A DNA stretch of 64,000 bases from Prorocentrum cordatum (taxonomy: Eukaryota; Sar; Dinophyceae; Prorocentrales; Prorocentraceae), in contig CAUYUJ010011514.1 in NCBI GenBank assembly GCA_963575745.1, positions 245,509-309,508 on the forward strand, read 5' to 3'. The notes under the pieces are model-generated. The model ran no database searches. It worked only from the letters and a program-made list of their open reading frames with translations, and was not told the origin of the DNA. This document shows, piece by piece, positions 21,071-28,857 of this stretch. Each line of letters starts with the position of its first letter. Position 1 is the stretch's first letter. A program made the translations under genes and the position numbers.

Positions 21071-21589
21071 CTACCTGATGTTGTGCACGCGCGTAGGCTG
21101 AACGTACGACTCGATCACCTCGACGCACTGCTGGATGCGCGTGGCCTCCTCGTTGAAAGCACGAGAAGCTTTGGCGCGCAGATTCGCCGCGCTCTCCGCC
21201 GAGACCTTGGCGCGCTTCAGCGAGTCGACGCATGCCCGCAATGACATCTCTGAGAGCGCGATCCGACCCGTGCCAGCACCCGTCGGCGGTGCGCTGGGAC
21301 CCACGCGATCTTCGGTGGGATGCCAGTGCAGCTGCTGAGGGTGCTTGTGCTTCTTGCCAGACTCCCACTTGGCGGCGTCGTTTGCCCACTGCTTCTTGCC
21401 GACGTCCCAGGACTCGATCAAGGAGTAATCGACGGCCATTTCGGCCTCGTGCCGCTCGAGCCCGTGGTAAGGTGAAGTTTCCAAGTGATGGATCGCCGAC
21501 GCTACGGCCTCCTCGTGCGAGTTGCAGTTCTTGACTGGCGAGCTGCGCTTGCTGCACTGCGAGCCAAAGGGGCCTTTGCCACCCCGCAT
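21071..21589 (-). CDS. Gene c: small coiled-coil family protein, about 172 aa
   Basis: The first in-frame ATG after an upstream TAA is at 21589 (MRGGKGPFGSQCSKRSS); an upstream non-ATG or spliced start remains possible because Ala-rich codons continue back to about 21700. The conserved part is NSHEEAVASAIHHLETSPYHGLERHEAEM, matching a dinoflagellate motif HLxxSPxHxxxxxEAE that I have seen in multicopy proteins. The C-terminus (DSLKRAKVSAESAANLRAK and EEATRIQQCVEVIESYV) is a probable coiled coil. The frame is intact. No enzymatic motif is visible. It sits between pairs P4 (upstream) and P3 (downstream). Confidence 0.65.
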   Translation of the reverse strand: MRGGKGPFGSQCSKRSSPVKNCNSHEEAVASAIHHLETSPYHGLERHEAEMAVDYSLIESWDVGKKQWANDAAKWESGKKHKHPQQLHWHPTEDRVGPSAPPTGAGTGRIALSEMSLRACVDSLKRAKVSAESAANLRAKASRAFNEEATRIQQCVEVIESYVQPTRVHNIR

Positions 21590-21817
21590 AGTCCACGTCG
21601 GACTCGCATCGTCGTCCGCTTGCACTGCGCCCGCAATCTCGGCGGCCGTGGCCGACGCAGCTGCCGACGCGGAGACGGGCAGAAGGGGGCGACAGGCGAT
21701 TTACAAAGCGCTGTTTGAGCCAAGACGCTTATGCGGAACAAGAGCTGTGCGGCTGCATGTTCGAACTACGTGCGACGAGATGCTGGGCGCGCGCGCGCTG
21801 ACACGCGTGCGCACGCA

Positions 21818-21849
21818 GGCGGGTAAGCCGCCATGGCGGTTGAACCGCC
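21818..21849 (-). repeat. Stem-loop pair P4 (between genes b and c)
   Basis: GGCGG-GTAAG-CCGCC (21818-21832) and GGCGG-TTGAA-CCGCC (21835-21849), both with perfect 5-bp stems. A T-run follows at about 21863 on the plus strand, which is an A-tract ahead of the pair on the coding strand. Confidence 0.75.
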
Positions 21850-22137
21850 GAAGAGGACGCATCTTTTTTTCCAAGCGCCACAGTGCGCGTCACAACAAGG
21901 GCAACGGCCTGCCCTCGCTGGCGCCCTGTGGATTCGCCGCCCGCCGCCTAGGCCTGCGGGCAGGCGACGGCGTCCGAGGCGCTGGGCGCTTGGGCGTGGG
22001 GGAGAGGAACCCTTGCCGTGCTTGCTCTTGCTCTTGGCCGCGTCCTTGTGGGCGCCCTTGCCGTTGTCCGCGCCCTTGTGGGCGCCCTTGCCTTTGTCCT
22101 TCTCCGCGCCCTTGCCCTTGCCATTGTCCGCGTCTTT

Positions 22138-23124
22138 CTAGGCGCCCTTGCCTTGCTCGCCATCGCCCTTGCCCTCCCTGGCGCGCTTGCTCTCGCCCTT
22201 GGCAGCCCGCTCGCCCGAGCCCTTTCCTGCGTCCGCGGTGCGCGCGATCGGCAGGGCGGTTGGCGGCATCATCTTGGGCGTCGGCAGGCATGCCCTGCAA
22301 GCTGGAGGCGTGAACATCGGCGGCACCAAACTTGGTTGCTGGGACTTTGGGCGGCCTACCGCCATCATGCGCGCGATCCCCTTGCAATTGCTCGAGCGCT
22401 CGGCCTCGTCTTCCTGGAAGGCCTCGGCGCCTCGCTCCTCGCCGAACTTCGCAACGAAGGTTTCTTGCCGCAATGCTTGCGTGCCTCGCTCCTTGCCGAA
22501 CTTCGCCTGGAACTCTGCCAACCGCATGCTGCGGCCGCCACGGGGGCCCCACCGACCGCTCTTCGCCCTCCAGGCTTGGCCCCTCCACTCCTTGGGCCCC
22601 CCCTGGAGCGGGCCAGAAGGGCCCCGTGCCTTGGACTTCTTGTGGCACTTGAACTCCAAGACCAACGTCTTCTCGACGTTGATGACGGCGGGATCGTTCC
22701 AGTCCGCGGCGCGCGGGTCCATTGCCATGAGCAGGGCGATCCGAGCGAAGTCAGGATCCGCGCCCATGAACTGCTGGACGCGTCCTGCCGCGCCTTCTGG
22801 AAGGACCTGATCGTCCGCTTCGCCTGCCTTGTCATCCAGAACTTCGTCGACAGCGCGCCCCAGAGCAGCATAGTCGACCTGAGTGCGGCCGACCTCCGAA
22901 CTGCCGACCTCCACCTCCGGAGTCTCCGACGCAGAGGAGCTCGACACTGCAGGCTCTTCCAACGGGCCCCCGCGGACAGGCTCCACGGTGCCAGATGCCT
23001 CGAGCGCCTTCCTGAGGCAGCTGATCATTTGCGTCCGCTCGACGTCCATCTTATCGAACGCATCGTCGGCCTCTTCGAAGAAGCTCTGGAGGTCTTCGAA
23101 GGCAGACTTCTTCGGCGCCGCCAT
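22138..23124 (-). CDS. Gene b: unassigned Lys/Gly-rich protein with in-frame TAG, 328 aa
   Basis: The ATG at 23124 starts MAAPKKSAFEDLQSFFEEAD, followed by a probable coiled coil (MDVERTQMISCLRKALEAS), a middle segment (FMGADPDFARIALLMAMDP), and a short internal repeat FQAKFGKERG / FVAKFGEERG. The tail is rich in Lys, Gly and Arg. A TAG at 22138-22140 ends the frame, yet the same frame continues for dozens of codons with identical composition (KDADNGKGKGAEKDKGKG), so the stop looks premature or read through. I do not recognise the family by function. P5 lies upstream and P4 downstream. Confidence 0.6.
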   Translation of the reverse strand: MAAPKKSAFEDLQSFFEEADDAFDKMDVERTQMISCLRKALEASGTVEPVRGGPLEEPAVSSSSASETPEVEVGSSEVGRTQVDYAALGRAVDEVLDDKAGEADDQVLPEGAAGRVQQFMGADPDFARIALLMAMDPRAADWNDPAVINVEKTLVLEFKCHKKSKARGPSGPLQGGPKEWRGQAWRAKSGRWGPRGGRSMRLAEFQAKFGKERGTQALRQETFVAKFGEERGAEAFQEDEAERSSNCKGIARMMAVGRPKSQQPSLVPPMFTPPACRACLPTPKMMPPTALPIARTADAGKGSGERAAKGESKRAREGKGDGEQGKGA

Positions 23125-23238
23125 GGCGCCCCTGCGAGCCCGTCGCGAGCGCGCAACCCTGGGCCCAAACGGCAATGGCATCGAAAACAGATGAACGCCC
23201 CTCGCAGGCGACGAACGACCTGACGCAACATGGCACGT

Positions 23239-23271
23239 AGCGGGTGATCCGCTGATAGCGGTTGATCCGTG
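23239..23271 (-). repeat. Stem-loop pair P5 (between genes a and b)
   Basis: AGCGG-GTGAT-CCGCT (23239-23253) and AGCGG-TTGAT-CCGTG (23257-23271, imperfect). The plus strand continues with T9-11 runs to about 23300, so on the gene strand long A-tracts lie between gene a and the pair. Confidence 0.75.
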
Positions 23272-23420
23272 TGTTTTTTTTTGTTTTTTTTTGTTTGTTT
23301 GTTATTCCACGCCTTTTCTCGCAAAGCAGTGGTGCGAATAGAGGTCCAAAAGAGTTCGCCGAAGAACGAGTTCCATCACGAGCGCGCGCCACGCGCACCA
23401 GACTGAGAAACTGAAAGCCG

Positions 23421-23457
23421 ATGCCATCCGTAGCACTACCCACGGCATGGCAAAGTG
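23421..23457 (-). repeat. 37-bp element downstream of gene a
   Basis: Second copy of the element at 18626-18662, with four mismatches. It begins ATGCCATCCGTAGCACTAC and ends GGCATGGCAAAGTG. It lies about 90 bases past the gene a stop codon. Confidence 0.75.
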
Positions 23458-23545
23458 CTCATGCCGACGGCCACCCGTCGGCACGGCTGCACTCACATGC
23501 GCGCTGGCACTTCGTGCCGACAGCTACGCGTAGCCGTCCCCCCCC

Positions 23546-24997
23546 TCAGCTGCCGATGCAAATCCGATTCTTGATCCATTGCTTGGCAGCCTTCTTGGCC
23601 GTCTCCTTCGTGTAGCCTATGTTCGGGCCCCACTTGAACGCCTTGGTCGATCCAGGGCCCCTCCCGTAGTGCGCGACGCACTGGCTGCGCGTGTTCTCGA
23701 CGCTGATTTTGGTCACCACCGCAGGCTTGCCAACAAAGGCCGCCGCTGGCTTCTTCACGCACTTCGTCTTTGCCTTGGCCTTGGGCTGGGCCTTGGCCTT
23801 CGCCTGGGCCTTGGTCTCCTTCTCCTGCTGCATGGCAGCGTGCACGTGCAGTGCCGCGGCTTCCACCGAGTCAATCTTCTTCGCCTTCTTCGTCGTCGCA
23901 GCCCCCCCAGAGGCATCCGCCGAGTGGCCGTCCCCGAGGGCGAGCTGGGGCTGAGGCTGCGGCGGCGGCTGCTGCTGCTGCTGCAGCTGCTCCTGGAGCT
24001 GCTTGACCTGCAGCTGCAGGTTGTGGTTGTCTTGTTGTTGCTGCAGCTGCATCTGCTGCTGTTGCTGCAGCTGCTGCTGCTGATGATGCTGGAAGTCCGT
24101 CAACGCGAGCTGCCCTGCGGCCGACGTCGCCGCCGATTGCACGCCAGCGAGGCTGCGCGGCTGCTTCTGTGTGAACGTCAACATCGAACCGTTCGCGAGC
24201 CTCTCTTGCTGAGGGTGCTGCAGCGTCTGCCCCCTCATCTGCTGCATAACCTGCAACATGGGCGACGAGGCGGGGCCTGTTTGCCTGTCCCGCCACTTGA
24301 ACGCCTTAGCCACCACAGAGACATCGACGTAAGACACTCCGATGCTTGCAGGGCCACCGTCGCCGTGCGCAGCGACCCACGTGGCGGGGAACGCAGCTCG
24401 GAACGCGTTGGGGTCAGCGGGGAGCGAGACCATCTTCTCCAAGGGCTCTGCCTTGACCAAGCCTTTCCACACCGTCTTGATGTGGTCAAAAGTGTCTTTC
24501 AAGAAGTGGGGGCTCATGCTGCGGGCCGTCGGGGCACCCTCTACGCAGATCGTCGCGAGGGCCGTCAAATGCGCGTGGGTGCCCTCTGACGGGTTCGTGA
24601 GGCCCAGCTTCGACGAGAGAAACGACAGAACGGTGCGAGCCTTGTGCAAGACGTCCCCGCTGGGGTCGTTGAGCACGGCCCACGCTTCACCACTCAAGAA
24701 GTACGGGAAACGCTCGAAGCTTTGCGACTTCCACGTCCCGCCGCTGGTTGTGGATGCCGTGGCCAAGGCGTTCTGCAACAGCTGGGCGTCGGCAGGCGCG
24801 AAGCTGTCTTGCTGCGCCAAACCCGCGAGGCGAATGAGCAAGTGGCCCTGCGGGCGCACCAGTCCGACGAGCTCGACCAGCCGAGCAGCCTGTGTACTCG
24901 ACGCCTGCCTCCGCGCGGCCTCTCCCCGGTCCTTGGCAGCGCGCAGTAAGGGGCCCGTCGCCTCGGCGCGCTGAAGGAGCTCCTGCTGGAGCGCCAT
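23546..24997 (-). CDS. Gene a: Gln-rich dinoflagellate family protein, 483 aa
   Basis: From the ATG at 24997 (MALQQELLQRAEATG) the frame is intact. The first third includes WKSQSFERFPYFLSGEAWAVL and LGLTNPSEGTHAHLTALATI, a block I recognise from multicopy dinoflagellate proteins. The middle is a Gln-rich coiled segment (QLQEQLQQQQQPPPQPQPQ). Then come a Lys/Ala linker and a C-terminal module ENTRSQCVAHYGRGPGSTKAFKWG ending KKAAKQWIKNR. This R-S-Q...G-P-G-S...F-K...A...W pattern recurs in dinoflagellate proteins and may bind nucleic acid; that role is inference. It is the rightmost and probably first-transcribed gene of the minus-strand series. Confidence 0.7.
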   Translation of the reverse strand: MALQQELLQRAEATGPLLRAAKDRGEAARRQASSTQAARLVELVGLVRPQGHLLIRLAGLAQQDSFAPADAQLLQNALATASTTSGGTWKSQSFERFPYFLSGEAWAVLNDPSGDVLHKARTVLSFLSSKLGLTNPSEGTHAHLTALATICVEGAPTARSMSPHFLKDTFDHIKTVWKGLVKAEPLEKMVSLPADPNAFRAAFPATWVAAHGDGGPASIGVSYVDVSVVAKAFKWRDRQTGPASSPMLQVMQQMRGQTLQHPQQERLANGSMLTFTQKQPRSLAGVQSAATSAAGQLALTDFQHHQQQQLQQQQQMQLQQQQDNHNLQLQVKQLQEQLQQQQQPPPQPQPQLALGDGHSADASGGAATTKKAKKIDSVEAAALHVHAAMQQEKETKAQAKAKAQPKAKAKTKCVKKPAAAFVGKPAVVTKISVENTRSQCVAHYGRGPGSTKAFKWGPNIGYTKETAKKAAKQWIKNRICIGS

Positions 24998-25105
24998 TGT
25001 CGGGCAGGCAGTGCAGCAGCAAGACGCGCCGCGGCCCCGCGGCAGCTCGGGCCGAAAAGACTGCAATAAAAGGCTGCGGGCGCGCGGGGCGGAGAAGAGG
25101 AAGGG

Positions 25106-25313
25106 GGCGAGTGATCCGCCGAGGGGGGAAGGAATGCGGCTGATCCGCAGAATCGAGAGAGGGGGGGCGTGCGGTTTATCCGCAAAGAAAGGGGGGCGCG
25201 GCTGATCCGCATAATGAGGCGTTTGGCCCGCCGAGAAGAGGGGAGAAATGAAAGAGGAAGTGGTTGATCCGCCAGCGCATGCAAAAGAGAGGAGGGAAGG
25301 CGGGCAATCCGCC
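25106..25313 (-). repeat. Stem-loop cluster P6 upstream of gene a (seven copies)
   Basis: GCGG-N5-CCGC-type elements lie at 25106-25120, 25135-25149, 25170-25184, 25197-25211, 25218-25232, 25260-25274 and 25299-25313. Those at 25135 and 25170 close with T-A (TGCGG...CCGCA), unlike the A-T and G-C closings elsewhere. The 25260 copy has a damaged left arm. This is the densest group and marks the right end of the series. Confidence 0.75.
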
Positions 25314-25344
25314 GAAGAGGGGTTATGACGAGGAGCAGGGGGGG

Positions 25345-25410
25345 CGGCGGGGGGGGGGGGGGAGGGAGGAGGAGGAGGAGGAGGAGGAGGAGGAGGAGGA
25401 GGAGGAGATA
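25345..25410 (+). repeat. G-run and GGA microsatellite
   Basis: A run of about 13 G followed by about 16 GGA triplets. It separates the five-gene series from the 73-bp satellite. Confidence 0.85.
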
Positions 25411-25542
25411 GGTAGTGGTGTTGAACAGTTACTCGTAATGAGCTTTGCTAGGGTAGTGGTGTAGAAAAGAGAACAGCAGATGACTCCACTCCTCGATGTG
25501 TCCGAACTCGTGTCCGAATGCGTCTTTCGCAAACAATCGCAC

Positions 25543-26030
25543 ACTTCGTGCTCTTCGACCTCCCAGAACTCCATTCCCGGGCCACATTCTGAATGCCTGG
25601 AGCCAACTGTAGGCCACTTCGTGCTCTTCGACTTCCCAGAACTCCATTCCCGAGCTACATTTTGAATGCCCGGAGCCAACCGTAGGCCACTTCGTGCTCT
25701 TCGATTTCCCAGACCTCCATTCCCGGCGTACATTTTGGATGCCCGGAGCCATTTGTAGGCCACTTCGTGCTCTTCGAGTTTCCAGAACTCCATTCCCGGG
25801 CCGCATTTTGGATGCCAGGAGCCAACTGTAGGTCACTTCGTGCTCTTCGAGTGCCCAAAATGTCACTCCCGGGCCACATTTTGAATGCCCGGAGCCAGCT
25901 GTAGGCCACTTCGTGCTCTTCGAGTGCCCAGAATTCCATTCCCGGGCCACATTTTGAATTCCCGGAGCCAACTGTAGGCCACTTCGTGCTCTTCGAGTTT
26001 CCAGAATTCCACTCCCGGGCCACACTTTGA
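25543..26030 (-). repeat. 73-bp tandem satellite, 6.7 units
   Basis: ACTTCGTGCTCTTCGA starts at 25543, 25616, 25689, 25762, 25835, 25908 and 25981, an exact 73-base period. Each unit also carries CATTCCCGGGCCACATTTTG (with small changes) and GGAGCCAACTGTAGGCC. Because 73 is not a multiple of 3 the unit is read in all three frames, so it is not protein-constrained. Confidence 0.95.
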
Positions 26031-26039
26031 TGCTGATGC

Positions 26040-26825
26040 AAAGGCTGAGAATGGTGATGCTGATGCTGAGGCTGAGGCTGAGGCAGGCAGGCTGAGGCTG
26101 ATGAGGCTGAGGCAGGCTGAGGCTGAGGCCGAGGCTGAAGGCAGGCTGAGGCAGACGCTGAGGCAGGCTGAGGCTGAGGCAGGCTGAGGCTGAGGCTGAG
26201 GCTGAGGCTGATGCTGAGGCAGGCTGAGGCTGAGGCTGAGGCTGAAGGCAGACTGAGGCTGAGGCAGGCTGAGGCTGAGGCTGAGGCAGGCTGAGGCTGA
26301 TGCAGGCTGAGGCTGAGGCAGGCTGAGGCTGAGGCTGAGGCTGAAGGCAGACTGAGGCTGAGGCTGAAGCAGGCTGAGGCTGAGGCAGGCTGAGGCTGAG
26401 GCTGAGGCTGAGGCAGGCTGATGCTGAGGCAGGCTGAGGCTGAGGCTGAGGCTGATGAGGCTGAGGCTGAGGCTGAGGCTGAGGGAGGCTGAGACTGAGG
26501 CTGAGGCTGAAGCAGCTGAGGCTGAGGCTGAGGCAGGCTGAGGGGTGAGGCTGAGGCTGAGGCTGAGGCAGGCTGAGGCTGAGGCAGGCTGAGGCTGAGG
26601 CCGAGGCTGAAGGCAGGCTGAGGCTGAGGCTGAAGCAGGCTGAGGCTGAGGCTGAGGCAGGCTGAGGCTGAGGCAGGCTGAGAGGCAGGCTGAGGCTGAG
26701 GCAGGCTGAGGCACAGAGGCTGAGGCTGAAGGCAGACTGAGGCTGAGGCTGAAGCAGGCTGAGGCTGAGGCTGAGGCAGGCTGAGGCTGAGGCTGAGGCA
26801 GGCTGATACTGAGGCAGGCTGAGGC
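26040..26825 (+). repeat. GAGGCT / GAGGCAGGCT minisatellite
   Basis: About 790 bases built from GAGGCT, GAGGCAGGCT and GATGCT words without a fixed higher-order period. The minus strand reads Ser/Ala/Pro/Gln/Leu-rich; I do not call it coding. Confidence 0.9.
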
Positions 26826-27237
26826 TGTGACTGCGACTGCCGCTGCCGCTGCGACTGTCATCGCGAATGCGACTGCGACTGCGAGAACAGCAGAACTCTA
26901 CAACTGGATTCTCATCTGAATCTTAAGGGGAATGCTTCCACATATGCTTCTACACATCGCTGTTAGGTTGCTTTGCCGGGATATTTTTTTTAGGCGGCAC
27001 CTGAACAACGCGCAACGTCTTCATCAAGCAAACGCGCCCAGAAAACAAGGGCAGAGCAAAAAAACGCAGGTCCGACCAGCAGGCGACGCCAAGCAAACAT
27101 CGTGGCGCCAGGGCAAAAACAGGACGCCCGAACAAACACCTCGACTTATTTAACTTATTCAGTTGGCTACTAAGTATGTATATGTATAGTGTCAAGTTGT
27201 TAATAGCAACATATTATCGTATGAATTAGTACCTCTC
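26826..27237. other. Unassigned spacer
   Basis: Begins with CGACTG-type short repeats (26830-26885) and then AT-richer sequence to the light-harvesting ORF. No gene or RNA is recognised. Confidence 0.4.
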
Positions 27238-28857
27238 ATGTTGACTATATGTGCTACATGCTACAACAACTCTCTCGGCCATCCCAGTGCTGCCGCTGCT
27301 GGTGCTGCTGGCGGCGCGGCCGGCGCCGCCGCGGCGGCGGCCGCATCTGCCGGGGCGCCCCCGGCCGCGGCCGCCGCTGCCCCTCGGGCCGCCGCGGCGG
27401 CCGCCTGCGTCGCCGCCGCCGCCGCCGCCGCCGCGGCCGCCGCGGCCCTCTGGGTCTGGGTGGCCGTGGCGGCCCTGGCCCGCGCCGCCGGCCTCGCCGC
27501 CGGGGCTGCCGGCGGCGGCGCCGCGGCCGCGATTGTCGGCACTGGCGTCCAGGACGAGGACGTGGGCGTGGAGGACGGAGGGGGCGAGGGCGTGAAGGTG
27601 GCGGCGGGGGGCATCGAGGACGGCGGGGGGGAGGCGGGCGAGAGCGAGTTGGGCGCGCAAGACTCTGTGGGCTCCTGGGACCCCGCTGGTTTCACAGCGG
27701 ATGGCAGCACGAAGGATTTCGCCCGCCGACGCCAGATGGAACCGAAGCGCGGCCTTGTAAGCATGCTGGCGACTATGGGCTACATCACCCCTGAGATCAC
27801 TGGCAAGCTGCCAGGGTTCCCGTTGCCGTCCAAGGGCCTCGCGGTCGAGGACGTCCTGAACGGCCTCGGCGCCCTCTCCAAGATTCCCCCGACGGGCTGG
27901 GAGCAAATCGTGGCTTATTGTGCGTTCTGCGAGCTGTTCCAAGACCAGTCTGCTGGCGCCGATGCCACGGCGGGCGACTTCGTCTGGAAGGTGCTGGCGT
28001 CCAGCGACGCCGCAGCCAAGCGGTCGAAGTTTGAGGCTGAGATCGCCATCATTCCCTCGGCCATGAATGCGATCATCGGCACGTTCGTTCAGGGCGACGT
28101 GCAGGAGACGGTCAAGAGCATGCTGTGCGCGCAGGGCCCCGTGGATTTCTGGGATCCCGCTGGGTTCGCAGCGGATGGCAGCATGGACAATTTCGCCCGC
28201 CGGCACCGGACAGAGCTGAAGCACGGCCTCGTGAGCATGGTGGCGACTATGGGTTCCATCACCCCGGAGATCACTGGCAAGCTGCCGGGGTTCCTGTCAC
28301 CGTCCAAGGGCCTCGCCTTCAAGGACATCCTGAACGACCTCGGCGCCATCTCCGGAGTCCCCGCGGCAGGCTCGGGGCAAATCGTAGCCTACTGTGCGCT
28401 CTGCGAGCTGTTCCAGGGCCGGTCTGCTGGCATCGGGGCCTCGGCGGGCGACCTCGACTTGAAGGTGTTGACGGCCAGCGTCGCCGCGGCGAGGCGGTCG
28501 AAGCTGGCGGCTAAAATCGCCAACTCTCGTCTGGCCATCATGGCGATCATCTGCATGCTCTTCCAGGATTTGGAGGGCGTCCCTCCTCCTCCTCCTTTCA
28601 CATCTCCCGTCGCGGGACCTGGAATTCAGAATTTCGAAGCGGATCCAGCCGTGGAGAAAGGGGCGACTGACGACCATCCGGAGGATCCTGCCGCTGTTGA
28701 GATGGGGCCCGTTAAGCCAGAATGGAACGTGGTTTCGATATTATTGAATCTCCAAGGTGAAATGGGGCTCGTTAGGCCAGATGCAAATCGTGGTGTCTCG
28801 AGCCCCAGCCCCCTCCCGACGACCGCCCTGAGCACGGGCCACCTCGACGCCCCGTGA
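27238..28857 (+). CDS. Two tandem chlorophyll a/c light-harvesting-like units, chlorophyll ligands altered
   Basis: One open frame of 539 codons. Residues 1-140 are poly-Ala low complexity and probably not native. Two units with a 474-bp (158-residue) period follow, starting at SWDPAGFTADGS (about residue 146) and FWDPAGFAADGS (about 303). They match the dinoflagellate chloroplast light-harvesting family: SMLATMGYITPEITGKLPGF, LPSKGLAVEDVLNGLGALSK and GDFVWKVLASSD. In the family, helix 1 carries ELKHGR and helix 3 ELANGRLAMMA, supplying Glu/Arg/Asn ligands and ion pairs. Here helix 1 is EPKRGL and ELKHGL, and helix 3 is EIAIIPSAM and KIANSRLAIM. Dinoflagellate LHCs are often tandem polyproteins in the plastid. 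The unit-level degeneration suggests a relic, but the open frame is unexpected for one. No introns are visible in the LHC part. Confidence 0.7.
   Translation: MLTICATCYNNSLGHPSAAAAGAAGGAAGAAAAAAASAGAPPAAAAAAPRAAAAAACVAAAAAAAAAAAALWVWVAVAALARAAGLAAGAAGGGAAAAIVGTGVQDEDVGVEDGGGEGVKVAAGGIEDGGGEAGESELGAQDSVGSWDPAGFTADGSTKDFARRRQMEPKRGLVSMLATMGYITPEITGKLPGFPLPSKGLAVEDVLNGLGALSKIPPTGWEQIVAYCAFCELFQDQSAGADATAGDFVWKVLASSDAAAKRSKFEAEIAIIPSAMNAIIGTFVQGDVQETVKSMLCAQGPVDFWDPAGFAADGSMDNFARRHRTELKHGLVSMVATMGSITPEITGKLPGFLSPSKGLAFKDILNDLGAISGVPAAGSGQIVAYCALCELFQGRSAGIGASAGDLDLKVLTASVAAARRSKLAAKIANSRLAIMAIICMLFQDLEGVPPPPPFTSPVAGPGIQNFEADPAVEKGATDDHPEDPAAVEMGPVKPEWNVVSILLNLQGEMGLVRPDANRGVSSPSPLPTTALSTGHLDAP
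27261..27284 (-). repeat. 24-bp dispersed element, right copy
   Basis: CTACAACAACTCTC then TCGGCCATCC, the reverse complement of 15434-15457 with one mismatch. It overlaps the low-complexity start of the light-harvesting-like ORF. Confidence 0.6.

Noticed and set aside
21711-21730. Third spliced-leader-like word (TTGGCTCAAA on the minus strand) upstream of gene c
   Set aside because: Only about nine bases match and the CCGTA half is at the wrong spacing; chance is a fair explanation in 64 kb.
4937-26030. CRISPR-like array of regular repeats
   Set aside because: The 82-, 73- and 374-bp repeats are tandem satellites without unique spacers, and the genome is eukaryotic.
25863-26861. 332-codon Ser/Ala/Pro/Gln-rich minus-strand frame
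   Set aside because: Reads through the GAGGCT minisatellite and 73-bp satellite.
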